Origin: Campylobacter corcagiensis
GTDB taxonomy: Bacteria; Campylobacterota; Campylobacteria; Campylobacterales; Campylobacteraceae
Reading direction: 5' to 3'
DNA length: 64,000 bases
Assembly: GCF_013201645.1 (NCBI RefSeq)
Contig: NZ_CP053842.1
Coordinates: 434,001-498,000, forward strand
Each line of letters starts with the position of its first letter. Positions within the stretch are counted from its first letter, which is position 1. Under the pieces are notes generated by a model, which searched no databases, had not been told where the DNA came from, and worked only from the letters and a program-made list of their open reading frames with translations. The translations under genes and the position numbers were made by a program. Of this stretch, positions 33,904 through 46,055 are shown piece after piece.

Positions 33904-35154
33904 TTGAACATTTTGATAATAGGAAATGGTGGAAGAGAGTACGCGATTGGACGCAAACTTAGAAGCGAAAATAGCGTAAACAAGCTTTATTTTGCACCAG
34001 GAAATGGTGCAACGCTCAATCTAGGTGAAAATTTAGATATCAAAGATTATAATAAATTAGCGTATTTTGCTAAACAAAATATGGTTGATTTAACTATCGT
34101 AGGTCCTGAAGCACCTTTAACTGATGGTGTTGTAGATATATTTAAAGCTAACGGTCTTGTTGTCTTTGGTCCTACAAAACAAGCAGCGAAATTAGAAAGC
34201 AGTAAGGCTTTTATGAAGGATTTCTTAGCTAAAAATAGTATAAAAACAGCTTCTTATTTAAGTAGTAGTAATATAGAAGAAATTTCAAATTTTATAGATA
34301 AAATTTCAAGCGATAAGATTGTTGTAAAAGCTGATGGACTTTGTGGTGGTAAGGGAGTTATTATAGCTACTAGCAAAGATGAAGCTAAAAAGGCAGCAAA
34401 AGATATGTTAAGTGGAGCTAGTTTTGGAGAAGCTGGATCAACTGTGGTTGTAGAGGAGTTTTTAGATGGTTTTGAGCTAAGTTTTTTTGCGATTTGTGAT
34501 GGTAAGAATTTTGTAAGTTTACCAGTAGCACAAGATCATAAAAAGCTTCTTGATAAAGACGAGGGACCAAACACTGGCGGGATGGGAGCTTACGCACCAA
34601 CACCACTTGCTAGTAAAGAATTGATTGAAAAAATAGAAAATGATATCGTAAAGCCAACATTAAAAGGAATGCAAGATGAAAATACTCCATTTTGCGGAGT
34701 GCTTTTCGTAGGCGTTATGGTTGTTGATAATGAGCCTTATGTCTTGGAGTTTAACACTAGATTTGGCGATCCAGAGTGTGAGGTTATAATGCCTTTGATT
34801 GATGATAATTTAGGTGAAATTTTGTTTGATGCGGCAAACGGTAGGTTAAAAAATATCCAAATAAAAAATAAATTTGCTGTTGGTGTTGTTATTGCTAGTA
34901 AAAATTATCCATATAAAAGCTCTTTAAAAGTTCCTATAAAAGTAAGAGAAATTCCAGTGAAATCTCATATATGCTATGCTGGAGTAAGTCATAGTGGAGT
35001 GGAAATTTTTGCTGATGGTGGTAGAGTTTTAGTTTGTGTTGGCGTTGGAAAAGATGTCAAAGAGGCTAGAGATAATGCATATAAACTCTGTGAAAATGTA
35101 GAGTTTGAAGGTATGCAATATAGAAAAGATATAGCTTATCAGGCACTTAGATGA
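33904..35154 (+). CDS. purD: Phosphoribosylamine--glycine ligase
   Basis: About 416 residues. I chose TTG 33904 (GGAG at 33894-33897) because the family begins at [15 protein letters not shown]; a TTG four codons upstream overlaps the ribosome site. ATP-grasp features: [27 protein letters not shown] and [12 protein letters not shown]. It is the second step of purine synthesis. Transcription may read through from the 6S-like RNA promoter. Overlaps the RDD gene by 4 nt. Confidence 0.95.
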   Translation: MNILIIGNGGREYAIGRKLRSENSVNKLYFAPGNGATLNLGENLDIKDYNKLAYFAKQNMVDLTIVGPEAPLTDGVVDIFKANGLVVFGPTKQAAKLESSKAFMKDFLAKNSIKTASYLSSSNIEEISNFIDKISSDKIVVKADGLCGGKGVIIATSKDEAKKAAKDMLSGASFGEAGSTVVVEEFLDGFELSFFAICDGKNFVSLPVAQDHKKLLDKDEGPNTGGMGAYAPTPLASKELIEKIENDIVKPTLKGMQDENTPFCGVLFVGVMVVDNEPYVLEFNTRFGDPECEVIMPLIDDNLGEILFDAANGRLKNIQIKNKFAVGVVIASKNYPYKSSLKVPIKVREIPVKSHICYAGVSHSGVEIFADGGRVLVCVGVGKDVKEARDNAYKLCENVEFEGMQYRKDIAYQALR

Positions 35155-35579
35155 ATTTTGATGATATAAAGCTTGCAAGTATCCAAAAAAGATCGTTTGC
35201 TTTTTTAATAGATGAAATTTTGCTAAGTTTTTTACTTGTTTTGGCTTATTCGGCTCAAATCACACAAGTAGCAGGAGATAAGGAGGCACTAGTCTTAGTT
35301 ATGGCTAGTATGAGTCTTCCATATATGATTTTAAAATTTTTATATCATACTCTTTTTATTTATACTTATGGTGCAACACTTGGAAAACTAGCTGTTAAAA
35401 TAAGGTGCGTGAATTATCAAAATCAAAGACCAAATTTTAACTCCTCATTACTAAGATCAGTAGTTAGAATTTTAAGTGAAGCGGTATTTTATATCGGCTT
35501 TTTATGGGCTCTTTTTAACCCAGCTCTTCAAACATGGCATGATAAATTAGCTAAAACTTTGGTGGTAGATGTTGCTTAA
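35151..35579 (+). CDS. RDD-family membrane protein
   Basis: 142 residues with three hydrophobic segments. The hallmark RDD residues are in [16 protein letters not shown] (Arg...Asp-Glu) and near [12 protein letters not shown], where family members have GxTxGKxxxxLRV. [14 protein letters not shown] is the conserved C-terminal end. Function is not established; some relatives affect ion or pH tolerance. Overlaps purD by 4 nt and lptD by 11 nt. Confidence 0.88.
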   Translation: MNFDDIKLASIQKRSFAFLIDEILLSFLLVLAYSAQITQVAGDKEALVLVMASMSLPYMILKFLYHTLFIYTYGATLGKLAVKIRCVNYQNQRPNFNSSLLRSVVRILSEAVFYIGFLWALFNPALQTWHDKLAKTLVVDVA

Positions 35580-37800
35580 GAATATACTATTTTTATTAAT
35601 TTTTGTAGGATTTTTATATGCTAAGGTGCAGCATGTTGAGCTTTTGGCTGATGAAGCACATAGAGAAGGTGATATCGTAAAAGCTACTGGAAATGTCATT
35701 ATGTACTCTCAGGAGTATCTAATAACAGCCGATGAAGCCACTTATGATCAAAAAAATGAAATTGCTGAATTTTTTGGTAATGTCAACGCTCTTAGGGGTC
35801 CAAATGAGACATCTAAAACAAACTATCTCAAACTAGATCTTAAAAACGAGAAAAATTTCGCTACAGAAAATTTTATGATGGATAAAGATAGTGAACTTTG
35901 GATGCAAAATAATCAAAGTTGTAGTGATGTTAAGTATTATAGAACCAAAGGCTCAGTCGTATCGAGTTGTAATATTCAAAATCCTGATTGGAAGATAAAA
36001 TATAGCAGCGGAAAGCTAAACAAAGATAGCAAATTTTTACATCTTTACAATCCACTCTTTTTTATAGGAAATGTACCTGTTTTGTATCTTCCTTACTTTG
36101 GAATTCCTACTGATGATACAAGAAGAACTGGACTTTTATTTCCTGAAGCAGGTTATATTGATAAGCAAGGACTTTATTATAAACAGCCTATTTATTTTGC
36201 TCCTTATAATAGCTGGGATTTAGAACTTCAGCCACAAATTAGAACTCGTCGTGGAGTGGGACTATACTCTATTTTTAGGTTTGCTGATTCGCCTTTTTCA
36301 TATGGAGAAATTCGCGGAGGAGTTTTTGATAACTATAAATCCGATCAACAAAGACTTGAGTATAAAAATGAAAAGCATACAGGATTTGAGTTTGAGTATG
36401 ATAGAAGTAAGCTTTTAGGGTATTTTATAGATACTAAATTTAAAGAATATCTTTGGATTGATTTTATTAAACTAAGAGATGTTGAGTATTTTGATTTGAT
36501 TACAAAGGGTGGGGGGGATAATGCTGATTCTCTTCAGACTTCAAAGTTAAACTACTATTTAACGACAGATGAGCATTATATGGGGCTTTACTCAAGATAC
36601 TATATAGACACATATAAGCTAAATGGCGACAACTATTTTCAAAACGACGATACAGTTCAAAAACTTCCAACTCTTCAATATCATAAATTTACAAATAGTG
36701 CATTTTTAGATAATCTTCTTTACTCTTTTGACACTAAAGCTACTAATTATACAAGGGGTGATGGCGTTACAGCTAGGCAGTTTGAGTTTAATATGCCACT
36801 AAGTTTTTCAATGCCACTTCTAAATGACTGGATAAATTTTAAATTTACAGAAGGAATCTATGCTACAAACATAAACTATAGTGATAACTTTATCTATAAA
36901 GATGGAAATTTTTATGAAGATAAGAGTAGTAACTATGTAAATAACTATCATCAAATTTCACTTGGAAGCGATATTGCGAAGCCATATGAGAGCTTTTTTC
37001 ATACGATGAGTTTTGAAGCTAGCTATTTGATTCCTGGGTATCAAAGTGGTGGTGTTGAAAAAAGACTTTTTAAAAATCATCAATATGAGTATGATAAAGG
37101 TAGAAATAGAGTTAATAAATGGGCTTTAGAAAATATTCTTAATAACTACTACTATGAAGATAACTTTTTAGGTGAGCTTGGAAAAGAGTATACACAAGAA
37201 AATCTTTCTTTAAAATTTACTCAGTATCTATTTGATAAAGATGGCAATAAAAGAGTAAGGCATAGTGTAAGGCAAAGATATGATTTTGATGATGATGAGC
37301 TTGGAAATTTGATCCACAGGCTTGATTTATATTTTAAAAATGGTTTAAGTTTGGGAAATAAATTTGAGTATAACCATGAAGAAAATAATATGGAGAAATT
37401 TCAAAGCTATGCAAGATATGCAAAAGAAAACTTTAATGTGGGTGTAACTCATACTTATGAACACACTAAAAGAAATAAAGCTACTATAAATAAAGAGAAC
37501 TATTCTATACTAAATTTTGCAGTTAAACTACCTAATTATTATAAGCTTTTTGCTGCTTGGGAGTATGATTGGGAGCTTGAGTATAATAAAATGTGGAGAG
37601 TAGGGCTTACTAAAAATCGAAAATGTTGGAACTATACAATAGTTTATCAAGAAGATATTGAACCAAAAACTAGAAGTAGAGATAATTTTGAAAAAGCCAG
37701 TAAAGAAAGAGGAATATATTTCTTTGTAAATTTCTATCCTTTTGGTGGAGTAAGAGCAGCTAGATCTTACGATACAGACTATGCAGCGGCAGGCAATTAG
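35569..37800 (+). CDS. lptD: LPS-assembly outer-membrane protein LptD
   Basis: 743 residues. A signal peptide (1-18, ending LYA) is followed by the OstA beta-jellyroll: VKATGNVIMYSQEYLITADEA and QKNEIAEFFGNV (about 35-90). The large C-terminal beta-barrel starts around residue 170 (LPYFGIPTDDTRRTGLLFPE). Two Cys flank the jellyroll end (QSCSDV, SSCNI) and one sits near the C-terminus (RKCWNY). LptD with LptE inserts LPS in the outer leaflet. A run of seven G (36511-36517) encodes part of KGGGDN in the barrel. Confidence 0.92.
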   Translation: MLLKNILFLLIFVGFLYAKVQHVELLADEAHREGDIVKATGNVIMYSQEYLITADEATYDQKNEIAEFFGNVNALRGPNETSKTNYLKLDLKNEKNFATENFMMDKDSELWMQNNQSCSDVKYYRTKGSVVSSCNIQNPDWKIKYSSGKLNKDSKFLHLYNPLFFIGNVPVLYLPYFGIPTDDTRRTGLLFPEAGYIDKQGLYYKQPIYFAPYNSWDLELQPQIRTRRGVGLYSIFRFADSPFSYGEIRGGVFDNYKSDQQRLEYKNEKHTGFEFEYDRSKLLGYFIDTKFKEYLWIDFIKLRDVEYFDLITKGGGDNADSLQTSKLNYYLTTDEHYMGLYSRYYIDTYKLNGDNYFQNDDTVQKLPTLQYHKFTNSAFLDNLLYSFDTKATNYTRGDGVTARQFEFNMPLSFSMPLLNDWINFKFTEGIYATNINYSDNFIYKDGNFYEDKSSNYVNNYHQISLGSDIAKPYESFFHTMSFEASYLIPGYQSGGVEKRLFKNHQYEYDKGRNRVNKWALENILNNYYYEDNFLGELGKEYTQENLSLKFTQYLFDKDGNKRVRHSVRQRYDFDDDELGNLIHRLDLYFKNGLSLGNKFEYNHEENNMEKFQSYARYAKENFNVGVTHTYEHTKRNKATINKENYSILNFAVKLPNYYKLFAAWEYDWELEYNKMWRVGLTKNRKCWNYTIVYQEDIEPKTRSRDNFEKASKERGIYFFVNFYPFGGVRAARSYDTDYAAAGN
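36511..36517 (+). repeat. G7 homopolymer inside lptD
   Basis: Seven consecutive G, preceded by GGGT, in an AT-rich genome. The tract reads in frame as Gly codons. Poly-G tracts are the classic slippage sites of Campylobacter, though active ones are usually eight or longer. Confidence 0.9.
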
Positions 37801-38522
37801 TGTTAAAAAAAGATAACCTTATGTTTGAAGACCAACAAGATGCAGCTTTAAAGCTATATGAGATTTTACCAACAGATGAGATTATATCCACAAAGCCACT
37901 TATTATAGCTTCATCACTAGTTGCTGTGCCTTTAGTAGATATAATAGCTTCAAGGCTAAATTTAAACTATGAAGTTATGTTTACTGAGAAAATCTACTCG
38001 CCAGTTAATAAAGAGTGTTTAATTGCTATGGTTAGCGAAACAAAAGAGTTAGTTTTTATAGAAGAACTTGTAAAATCTTTTGATATTAGTTTAGACTATA
38101 TTTATGGTGAAGCAGATAGAAAGTATGAAGAGGGAGTTTTAAAAAAAATTTATAAATACCGAAAGGGTGCTTTGCTTCAAAGTTTTGAAGGCAGGGATAT
38201 TTTGCTAGTTGATGAAGGGTGCGAGACTGGTATAACAGCCATGGTTTGCTTAAAATCCATCATTAGTTTAAATCCAAGATCAGTTAGTTATGCTACACCG
38301 CTAATTGCTAGCGATACAGCAGAAATTTTAAAAACAGTCGCAGATCAGATATTTTGTGTTAGAACTATAGCAGATTTTGTTGGGGTTGATTTTTATTACA
38401 AAAACAAAGTAGAACCAACACCAGAACTTGTTCTTAACACACTTGAGGCAAGTCCACACTATCTGCCACTTATAAAAGAAGGAGAGATATGCAGTACCGA
38501 GTCGAAATCAACAACCAAGTAG
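37800..38522 (+). CDS. Phosphoribosyltransferase-fold protein
   Basis: 240 residues from GTG 37800, which overlaps the lptD stop by one base; ATG 37821 is an alternative start. [15 protein letters not shown] (about 136-150) matches the PRPP-binding loop of type I PRTases (usually VDDVxxTGxT). The early [21 protein letters not shown] suits the substrate-side strand-helix. Enzymes of this fold salvage bases, but several are regulatory; the base-specific hood cannot be assigned. It lies between lptD and pnp and overlaps pnp by 34 nt. Confidence 0.75.
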   Translation: MLKKDNLMFEDQQDAALKLYEILPTDEIISTKPLIIASSLVAVPLVDIIASRLNLNYEVMFTEKIYSPVNKECLIAMVSETKELVFIEELVKSFDISLDYIYGEADRKYEEGVLKKIYKYRKGALLQSFEGRDILLVDEGCETGITAMVCLKSIISLNPRSVSYATPLIASDTAEILKTVADQIFCVRTIADFVGVDFYYKNKVEPTPELVLNTLEASPHYLPLIKEGEICSTESKSTTK

Positions 38523-40657
38523 AAATTTATGATATAAATTATGTAGCAAAACAAGCAGCTGGCGCTGTTTTATTAAGGGTAAAAAACACTGTTGTCTTAG
38601 CTACAGTTTCAAGAGATGATGTAAAAGCAGATGGGGATTTTTTGCCTTTAACTGTTCAATATGTAGAAAAAGCCTACGCAGCTGGGAAAATTCCAGGCGG
38701 ATATATTAAGCGTGAGACAAAACCAGGGGACTTTGAAACCTTAACTTCAAGAATAATTGATAGAAGCTTAAGACCACTTTTTCCAAAAGGATATACATAT
38801 CCAACTCAAATAGTAGTATTTGTACTTTCAGCTGATGCGGAAGTTGATCTTCAAGTTGTAAGTTTAAATGCTGCTAGTATGGCACTTTTTTTGAGTGATA
38901 TTCCTGTTGATGAACCAGTTTGTGGTGTAAGAGTTGGAAGGCTAAATGATGAGTTTATAATAAACCCAACTAATAGTGAACTTGAAAAAAGCACTCTTGA
39001 TCTTTATGTAGCAGGTGTTAGAGATGAACTACTTATGATAGAGATGAGAAGTATTCCAAGCCTAAACCAAACTAGTAAAATTTCAAACCCAATTGATAGC
39101 TTAAATGAAATTCCACAAAAGCAAAATATGAACGAATTTGATGAAGAACTTATGCTTGAAGCTATTGAATTTGCAAAAAATGCTATTGAAAAAGGAAGCA
39201 AAGCTTACTATGAGACATTTAAAGATTATATAAAACCTCACGCTAAAATCGAGCTAAATGAAGAGTTTAAAGACGATGATTTAGCTAATTTTATAAAAGA
39301 AAATTATCTTGAAAAGACTAAGTTAGCTATAAATAGCATGGCAAAAAGCGAAAGAGCAAGTGAGCTAAATTTAATAGTTAAAGAGATTTTACAAAGTAGT
39401 GAAGCTATAGATAAAGAGTGGGAAGAAGCGTTAGTTTTTGATACTCTTAATAAATTTAAAAGAAAGATCGTTAGAGAGCAGATCATATTTGATAAAGTTA
39501 GAGCTGATGGTAGGGGTTTAAAAGATGTTAGACCAATAAGCATTGATACAAATATCTTACCAATGGCACATGGAAGTTGTCTTTTTACAAGGGGTCAAAC
39601 TCAAGCTTTGGTGGTGGCAACTTTAGGTGGTGAGAGCGATGCTCAACTTAGTGAGAGCTTAACTGAAAAGGGCGTAGTTAGCGAAAGATTTATGGTTAAT
39701 TATAACTTTCCAGGATTTAGCGTTGGCGAAGCAAGCCCACTAAGAAGTCCAGGTAGAAGAGAGTTAGGTCATGGAAATTTAGCTAAAAGAGCCCTTACTC
39801 CAAGTGTTGATATAAATAATCCTGAAGTTATTAGATTAGTTAGTGAAATTTTAGAGAGTAATGGTTCAAGTTCTATGGCTACAGTTTGTGGTGGATCTTT
39901 AGCTTTAAGAGCTGCTGGAGTTAATACTTATAAGCTTATAGCAGGTGTTGCTATGGGGCTTGTTTTTGAAGGTGATAAGCATGCTGTTTTAACTGATATA
40001 ATGGGACTAGAAGATCACGATGGAGATATGGACTTTAAAGTTGCTGGTAGCAGAGATGGCATCACTGCACTTCAAATGGATATCAAACTTGGCGGCATTA
40101 GTTTAGAGGTTTTAAAAGAGGCTCTTTATCAAGCAAAAGAAGCAAGAGAGCATATTCTTTTTATAATGGAAGAAGCGGATATAAAAATAAGGGTAAATGA
40201 GTCAATACTTCCAAAAACTGAGATTTTCTTAGTCGATTCAAATCGTATAGTTGATATCATTGGTCAAGGCGGAAAAACCATAAAAGAGATAATAGATAAC
40301 TTTGGTGTTACAATAGACCTTGATAGAGATAAAGGTGAAGTTAAGATTATAGGAGAAAATTCTCAAAAGGTTGAAGGCGCAAAAGCTACTATCTTAGATA
40401 TTGTAAACACTCCAAAAGGTGGCTTTAAGAAAAATGGTAAAAAAGAGCATAAAGATGTAAATTTTGAAGAGAATGAAATTTTTGAAAGTGAGATTAAAAA
40501 TATAACCAAATTCGGAGCATTTATTCCTTTAAGGGACGGAGTAGATGGGCTACTGCATATATCTAAATTTAGAGGTCAGTTAAAAGAGGGAGATAAGGTA
40601 AAAGTAAAGGTAGTTGAGCAAAAAGGTAACAGAATTTCACTTGAGCTAATAGATTAG
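38489..40657 (+). CDS. pnp: Polyribonucleotide nucleotidyltransferase
   Basis: 722 residues from ATG 38489 with GGAG upstream. Two RNase PH domains joined by a helical linker: first with [15 protein letters not shown], second with [15 protein letters not shown] and [19 protein letters not shown] domain follows ([12 protein letters not shown]), then an S1 domain ([20 protein letters not shown]) at the end. It degrades RNA 3'-5' using phosphate. Full length. Confidence 0.96.
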   Translation: MQYRVEINNQVEIYDINYVAKQAAGAVLLRVKNTVVLATVSRDDVKADGDFLPLTVQYVEKAYAAGKIPGGYIKRETKPGDFETLTSRIIDRSLRPLFPKGYTYPTQIVVFVLSADAEVDLQVVSLNAASMALFLSDIPVDEPVCGVRVGRLNDEFIINPTNSELEKSTLDLYVAGVRDELLMIEMRSIPSLNQTSKISNPIDSLNEIPQKQNMNEFDEELMLEAIEFAKNAIEKGSKAYYETFKDYIKPHAKIELNEEFKDDDLANFIKENYLEKTKLAINSMAKSERASELNLIVKEILQSSEAIDKEWEEALVFDTLNKFKRKIVREQIIFDKVRADGRGLKDVRPISIDTNILPMAHGSCLFTRGQTQALVVATLGGESDAQLSESLTEKGVVSERFMVNYNFPGFSVGEASPLRSPGRRELGHGNLAKRALTPSVDINNPEVIRLVSEILESNGSSSMATVCGGSLALRAAGVNTYKLIAGVAMGLVFEGDKHAVLTDIMGLEDHDGDMDFKVAGSRDGITALQMDIKLGGISLEVLKEALYQAKEAREHILFIMEEADIKIRVNESILPKTEIFLVDSNRIVDIIGQGGKTIKEIIDNFGVTIDLDRDKGEVKIIGENSQKVEGAKATILDIVNTPKGGFKKNGKKEHKDVNFEENEIFESEIKNITKFGAFIPLRDGVDGLLHISKFRGQLKEGDKVKVKVVEQKGNRISLELID

Positions 40658-40722
40658 GCTAAAATAAGCTTATTATTAGTTAATGTAAGTAAAATCTAGT
40701 AACATCAATAAAAGGATAAATA

Positions 40723-41589
40723 ATGGTTGAAGCAAAACTACAGGTTAAAAAACTGTTTTTTCCAATAGGTGGTGGCGAAGAGCTTGAGGAGAGAATCCAC
40801 GCAGCTTTGCTTGTTAATAAATTCTTTGGCACTCATATGAGTATCATGTCGTGCCAACTTGATCCTGAGACTGTTTATAATGTTAGAATGACGCTTCGTG
40901 GTGGAATTATGCTAAATGAGTTTTTAGAAAGTGCAAAAGAAGAGCTTGAAACAGAGCAGAAGCATATAACTCATATAGTAAAAGATGAGTGCGCTAAGCT
41001 TGGTATTGAGTATAACGAAGATCAACATACTCCAAATAGTGCATTTGTAAGAAATATGCTAGGCACTAGATCTGAGCTGGTTGAGAAGCACTCAAAATAC
41101 ACAGATGCTGTTGTGGCAGCAGTTCCACCAAATGGCGTTATAACAGGGACTTTTGAGGCTGCTGTTGTAAAAAGTGGAAAGCCAGCGATTGTTATTCCAA
41201 GAAAGATGAAGGAATTTAAACTTGATAAAATTCTTGTCTCTCTTACAGGAAGTACCTCAAGTTCAAGAGCTTTAAGTAATGCTTTACCAGCTATTATGAA
41301 TGCAAAAGAAGTTCATTGCATCACGGCTGAACACTACTTACAAGAAGATATTGCCGAAACAAAGGGAAGGATTTTAAACTATCTTGATCTGCACGGTATA
41401 AAAGCAGATCTTGAGCTTTTAAGAACTGAGGGTAAAATTCCAGGTCAAGTTCTACTTGAAAAGGCTAAAGAATTTGGAGCAGATGCTATTGTTGCTGGGA
41501 TTGATACAGATAGTGGCTTAAGGGAGATATTCTTAGGTGGTGGATCAAAGTATTTCCTAGCAAATACACAAATTCCTATACTTTTATAG
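40723..41589 (+). CDS. Universal stress protein, tandem-type
   Basis: 288 residues in two Usp-like halves: LFFPIGGGEELEERIHAALLV starts the first, DKILVSLTGSTSSSRALSNAL the second. GADAIVAGIDTDSGLREIFLGGGSKYFLANTQIPILL closes like UspA domains, with a Gly-rich nucleotide-type loop. Usp proteins are cytoplasmic and of unclear biochemical role in stress survival. AAAGGA precedes the ATG. Monocistronic and ended by a strong hairpin. Confidence 0.85.
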   Translation: MVEAKLQVKKLFFPIGGGEELEERIHAALLVNKFFGTHMSIMSCQLDPETVYNVRMTLRGGIMLNEFLESAKEELETEQKHITHIVKDECAKLGIEYNEDQHTPNSAFVRNMLGTRSELVEKHSKYTDAVVAAVPPNGVITGTFEAAVVKSGKPAIVIPRKMKEFKLDKILVSLTGSTSSSRALSNALPAIMNAKEVHCITAEHYLQEDIAETKGRILNYLDLHGIKADLELLRTEGKIPGQVLLEKAKEFGADAIVAGIDTDSGLREIFLGGGSKYFLANTQIPILL

Positions 41590-41591
41590 TT

Positions 41592-41622
41592 AAATTTGGT
41601 GGCAAATGCCACCAAATTTTTA
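41592..41622. terminator. Strong bidirectional terminator
   Basis: Arms AAATTTGGTGGCA / TGCCACCAAATTT match over 13 bases with almost no loop. Flanking T and A runs, between convergent genes. Confidence 0.9.
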
Positions 41623-41626
41623 GTTT

Positions 41627-43009
41627 TTAACCCAAAAATTCTTCTAAAATCTCTATCTGTTTTAAAACACTTGAGTTTGCAGTTCCGCCATAAGAATTTC
41701 TAGTCTCTTTTGAATTCTCAAGGCTTAGTACTTTGGTATTATCTATGTTTTTATCTATTTTTGAGAGTTCATCTAAACTCATTTGGCTTAAGTCTAAGCC
41801 CATTTCTTCAGCTTTTGCCACGCACTCTCCAACGATGTGGTGAGCTTTTCTAAAAGGAGTTCCTTTTTTGCTAACCAAATAATCAGCCAAATCAGTTGCT
41901 GTAAGGTGACCTTTTTGGCAAGCTTTTAACATATTTGAGCTATTAAATTTGGTAGTTTTTAGCATCTCATTTAAAATAACAAGACTATTTTTAGCACTAT
42001 TAACACTATCAAAAACGCCTTCTTTATCTTCTTGTGTATCTTTATTGTAAGCTAAAGGAAGGGACTTCATAACCGTTAAAAGCCCAACTAAATTTCCATA
42101 AACTCTACCAGTTTTACCTCGTATTAGCTCAGCAACATCTGGATTTTTCTTTTGTGGCATTATGCTTGAACCAGTTGAGAATTTATCACTCATCGTAACA
42201 AACCCAAACTCACTACTGCTCCACAAAACTAGCTCTTCGGATATTCTTGAAGTATGCATAAATAAAACGCTTATGTTAAATAGAATTTCTAATGCAAAAT
42301 CACGATCACTTACGCTATCCATTGCATTAAAAGTTGGAGCTTTAAAACCAAGTTCTAAAGCTGTAAATTCACGGTCTATATTGTGTGGCGTTCCAGCAAG
42401 AGCAGCTGAACCAAGTGGGCTAAAGTTATTTCTTTCAAAACTTGATATAAATCTCTCATAATCACGCATAAACATAAAAGAGTAAGCCATTAAATGATAA
42501 GCTAAGCTTACAGGTTGAGCATGTTGAAGGTGAGTAAATCCAGGCATTAAGGTGTTTAAGTGATCTTTGGCGATATTAGTTAGTGTTTTCATAAGCTCTT
42601 TAATAAGAGTAGAAATTTCTAAATTTGCACTCATAACGTATTGCCTAAAATCAACCGCGACTTGATCATTTCTGCTTCTTGCTGTGTGGAGTTTTCCGCC
42701 TATATCTTTGCCTATTATCTCACTAAGCCTACTTTCAATCGCCATATGAATATCTTCATCGCTTATTTTAAACTCAAAACTACCACTATCAATCTCGCTA
42801 GAAATTTGTTCTAAACCTTTACAAATTTGATCTTTTTCATAATTTGATAAAATTCCTTGCTTTGCTAGCATTTTAGCATGAGCAATTGAGCCTTTTATGT
42901 CAAATTTATATAAATTTTTATCAAAGCCAATAGAAGCATTAAACTCTTCTAAAAGCTTGCTTGCTTCTTGAGTAAATCTTCCACCCCAAAGTTTTTTATT
43001 CTCTGTCAT
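41627..43009 (-). CDS. argH: Argininosuccinate lyase
   Basis: 460 residues with AGGATGAG before the ATG. Opens [20 protein letters not shown]; has [24 protein letters not shown] and the catalytic loop [18 protein letters not shown]. It releases arginine and fumarate from argininosuccinate in the last arginine step. The gene follows the CAP-domain gene by 9 nt in a pckA-CAP-argH string. Confidence 0.96.
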   Translation of the reverse strand: MTENKKLWGGRFTQEASKLLEEFNASIGFDKNLYKFDIKGSIAHAKMLAKQGILSNYEKDQICKGLEQISSEIDSGSFEFKISDEDIHMAIESRLSEIIGKDIGGKLHTARSRNDQVAVDFRQYVMSANLEISTLIKELMKTLTNIAKDHLNTLMPGFTHLQHAQPVSLAYHLMAYSFMFMRDYERFISSFERNNFSPLGSAALAGTPHNIDREFTALELGFKAPTFNAMDSVSDRDFALEILFNISVLFMHTSRISEELVLWSSSEFGFVTMSDKFSTGSSIMPQKKNPDVAELIRGKTGRVYGNLVGLLTVMKSLPLAYNKDTQEDKEGVFDSVNSAKNSLVILNEMLKTTKFNSSNMLKACQKGHLTATDLADYLVSKKGTPFRKAHHIVGECVAKAEEMGLDLSQMSLDELSKIDKNIDNTKVLSLENSKETRNSYGGTANSSVLKQIEILEEFLG

Positions 43010-43018
43010 ATCTCATCC

Positions 43019-44377
43019 TTATCTTCTACTTTTTAAAAGGATAATTATAGCTAAAAACGCAATTACTACGCCAAGAATTATAAATTTAAAGTCAAAAGCA
43101 CTAGCAGTTGGAGATGTTTGTGTAAGAATAAGATCTATTTTTTTATTAGAATCTGTTTTTATAGTTAGTTTTGAGCCTTTTATGCCACTTAGTTTTACTC
43201 TTATTGTGTTTGTATCTGTGGTTAAAACTTCAGGTTTATTCATAAAGCGATAACTCATCTCATATCTATTAAAAATATCATTACAATCATTAGGATAGAA
43301 AAAAATTTCATACCAAATATCAGGTTTTAAGGCTAATCTTTCGCCACCTTTTACGACAAAGTAAGGAACATCTGGAGTTATGGTTTTAAATTTCCAAGAT
43401 ATCTCTTTATCTTCGTTTCCATCTTTGTAACTAAATTTAGCCTCATACTCGGTATCAAATTTAAACGGACTAAGAATAAAATTTGCAAATTGATACTCAT
43501 TAAAGCGTCTGTTTGGATCGTTTGCTGAAGTTAAAATTTTACTATTTTTAAGTTCTACGCCATTTTCAAAAATTTTAAAACTTTTCATATTGACTTTAGT
43601 TTTAGAGTTGGTAAAATCAATACTTACAGGATTTGCTGTGATTTTACACTCAGGCATGGGATCAGGAATTTCTTTGCTAAAAAATGGCTTTGAATACTGA
43701 CTATTTGGATAGTAGACAAATTTTGTGTAGTTTAAATTTTTATAGCTATCAAATTTAGCCTCTGAAATTCTAAGAGCCTTATCTTTACAAAAATCTCCAT
43801 AAAATTTTCCATATCCACCATCACTAATGCCGCTTTTACAAAATCTCTCAAGCTTAGAATTTCCCATATTGTAGACAAAATTTCTATTTTTGTCATCACT
43901 CCACTCGCCCCAGCCAATCTCATCAATGGTTGCATCTAAAAAGCCAAAACGGTGATAAATCGCACTCATTAAATTTGTTATTGATGATATCTCATCATTT
44001 GCATTGATTGCGATATTTTCGCTAACTGGCGAGTTATATCCTACAAAAAACCCTCTATCAGTTGGCGAAACGCCTGTGAAATTTGATGCTCCTTGAGTTT
44101 GAAAATGAGCCTCAGAGTTGTTTATGACTGTGTATTTTGCGTGGTTTAAAGATGATGCGTTTAAGATTTGGTTTATTTTTAGTGTATTTAAATTTGACCC
44201 ACTTCTAATGCTATTTAGATATCTTATGGGATCTGTGTAGGTTATTGTTGTGGCTGGGTTTTTAGCTTGTGTTAAATTTGTGGTATCACTACACGATACC
44301 ACAAAAAAACTTACTAAAAAAAGATTAAATAGCTGGACCAGCTTTTGCAAACTCAATTCCTTCAGGTACATCTTCAT
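43019..44377 (-). CDS. CAP-domain lipoprotein with C-terminal membrane anchor
   Basis: Up to 452 residues. The ATG 44377 overlaps pckA by 53 nt; TTG 44350 has GAAGGA upstream and may be the true start. The signal ends VVSCSD, a lipobox-like Cys. A CAP/SCP domain follows (HAKYTVINN...[34 protein letters not shown]), then a roughly 190-residue beta-rich part. A C-terminal helix ends ILLKSRR, like a sorting tail. CAP proteins are extracellular with diverse roles. Lipid at one end and a helix at the other is unusual. Bounded by pckA and argH. Confidence 0.75.
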   Translation of the reverse strand: MKMYLKELSLQKLVQLFNLFLVSFFVVSCSDTTNLTQAKNPATTITYTDPIRYLNSIRSGSNLNTLKINQILNASSLNHAKYTVINNSEAHFQTQGASNFTGVSPTDRGFFVGYNSPVSENIAINANDEISSITNLMSAIYHRFGFLDATIDEIGWGEWSDDKNRNFVYNMGNSKLERFCKSGISDGGYGKFYGDFCKDKALRISEAKFDSYKNLNYTKFVYYPNSQYSKPFFSKEIPDPMPECKITANPVSIDFTNSKTKVNMKSFKIFENGVELKNSKILTSANDPNRRFNEYQFANFILSPFKFDTEYEAKFSYKDGNEDKEISWKFKTITPDVPYFVVKGGERLALKPDIWYEIFFYPNDCNDIFNRYEMSYRFMNKPEVLTTDTNTIRVKLSGIKGSKLTIKTDSNKKIDLILTQTSPTASAFDFKFIILGVVIAFLAIIILLKSRR

Positions 44378-45902
44378 ATCTTTTGAAATTTTCTACAAAG
44401 CGTTTTGCAAGGTTAGCTTTTAAATTTTTATATCTTTCTTTATCGCTCCAAGCATTTATGGGGTTTAAAAGGTTTGTCTCAACTCCTTTTAGGGTTTTAG
44501 GTATGGCTAAGTTAAATGTATCAAAATTTTCAAATTCGCACTCTTTGATACTTCCATCAAGTATTGCATTTATGCAAGCTCTTGTTGCTTTTATACTCAT
44601 TCTTTTACCAACTCCATACTCTCCACCGCTCCAACCGGTATTAACTAAATAAACATTTGAGCCATGTTTGTCAATCTTTTGACCTAAAAGTCTAGCATAA
44701 ACTGTAGGGTGAAGTGGTAAAAATGCCTCTCCAAAGCACGCACTAAATGTAGCAACAGGCTCAGTTATCCCACGCTCAGTTCCTGCAACTTTGGCTGTAT
44801 ATCCACTTAAGAAAAAGTACATTGCTTGTTCTTTTGTAAGTTTTGAAACAGGAGGAAGTACTCCAAAAGCATCAGCTGTTAAAAAGATTATATTTTTAGG
44901 ATGACCACCTTTTGAATCAGGAACTCTGTTTTCGATGTGCTCTAAAGGGTAGCTTACGCGGGTATTTTCAGTTTTGCTTCCATCATCATAATCAACAACT
45001 CCATTTTCATCTGCGACTACATTTTCTAAAAGAGCATCTCTTTTTATAGCATTATAAATTTCAGGTTCATTTTCTTTGCTTAAATTTATGGTTTTTGCGT
45101 AGCAGCCACCTTCGAAGTTAAATATCCCTTCATCGTCCCAGCCATGCTCATCATCGCCAATCAAAGCTCTGTTTGGATCTGTTGAAAGAGTTGTTTTGCC
45201 AGTACCACTTAGCCCAAAAAATAGCGCCGTATCGCCGTCTTTTCCTAAATTTGCAGAACAATGCATAGAAAGCTTATTTTCAAGCGGAAGCCAGTAGTTC
45301 ATCATTGAAAAAATTCCTTTTTTCATCTCTCCGCCATACCATGTTCCACCAATTACAGCAACATTGTCTTCAATGTTAAATATAACAAAAACTTCGCTAT
45401 TTAGCCCATCTTCTTTCCACTCTTCATTTACGCATTTACAAGCATTATAAACTACAAAATCAGGCTTAAAGTCTTTAAGTTCACTTTGGTTTGGTCTTAT
45501 AAACATATTTTTAACAAAGTGTGCTTGCCACGCTACTTCTGTGACAAATCTAACGCTTTTTTGACTAGCTTTGCTTGAGCCACAATATGCATCTTGTATG
45601 TAGATGTCTTTGCCGCTAAGTTGGTTTTTAGCTTTTTTTAGAAGTTTATCAAAAAGCTCTTTTGAGATCGGTTTATTTATATTTCCCCATGCTATATATT
45701 TTTGACTTGGGTCTTGCTTTACGAAGTACTTATCCTTAGGGCTTCTACCAGTAAAAATACCTGTATCAACCATAAATGTACCATTGCTACTAACCCTTCC
45801 TTCACCATTTTTAACCTCGTGATTAAAAAGTTCATCATAACTTAGGTTGTAATAGACATTTTTAATATCTCTTAAACCTAGTTTATCAATTTCGTTTATC
45901 AT
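44325..45902 (-). CDS. pckA: Phosphoenolpyruvate carboxykinase (ATP)
   Basis: 525 residues with AAGGA before the ATG. Landmarks: [25 protein letters not shown] with metal-site residues, P-loop [11 protein letters not shown] near residue 236, and GDDEHGWDD. It makes PEP from oxaloacetate and ATP, the entry to gluconeogenesis. First gene of a minus-strand run that includes the CAP gene and argH. Divergent from the DsbA-like gene. Confidence 0.96.
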   Translation of the reverse strand: MINEIDKLGLRDIKNVYYNLSYDELFNHEVKNGEGRVSSNGTFMVDTGIFTGRSPKDKYFVKQDPSQKYIAWGNINKPISKELFDKLLKKAKNQLSGKDIYIQDAYCGSSKASQKSVRFVTEVAWQAHFVKNMFIRPNQSELKDFKPDFVVYNACKCVNEEWKEDGLNSEVFVIFNIEDNVAVIGGTWYGGEMKKGIFSMMNYWLPLENKLSMHCSANLGKDGDTALFFGLSGTGKTTLSTDPNRALIGDDEHGWDDEGIFNFEGGCYAKTINLSKENEPEIYNAIKRDALLENVVADENGVVDYDDGSKTENTRVSYPLEHIENRVPDSKGGHPKNIIFLTADAFGVLPPVSKLTKEQAMYFFLSGYTAKVAGTERGITEPVATFSACFGEAFLPLHPTVYARLLGQKIDKHGSNVYLVNTGWSGGEYGVGKRMSIKATRACINAILDGSIKECEFENFDTFNLAIPKTLKGVETNLLNPINAWSDKERYKNLKANLAKRFVENFKRYEDVPEGIEFAKAGPAI

Positions 45903-46055
45903 AACCTATCCTTAATAATTTTCATAAAATCAAATAATCATCATTATATCTTAATTAAAATATGAAAATATTTAAAAAAAGAATTTTTATCCAAATTTAA
46001 GCTAAATTTGTAAATTTAAGTTAGGATTTCAAAAATTTTTAAAAAAAGGATATAA

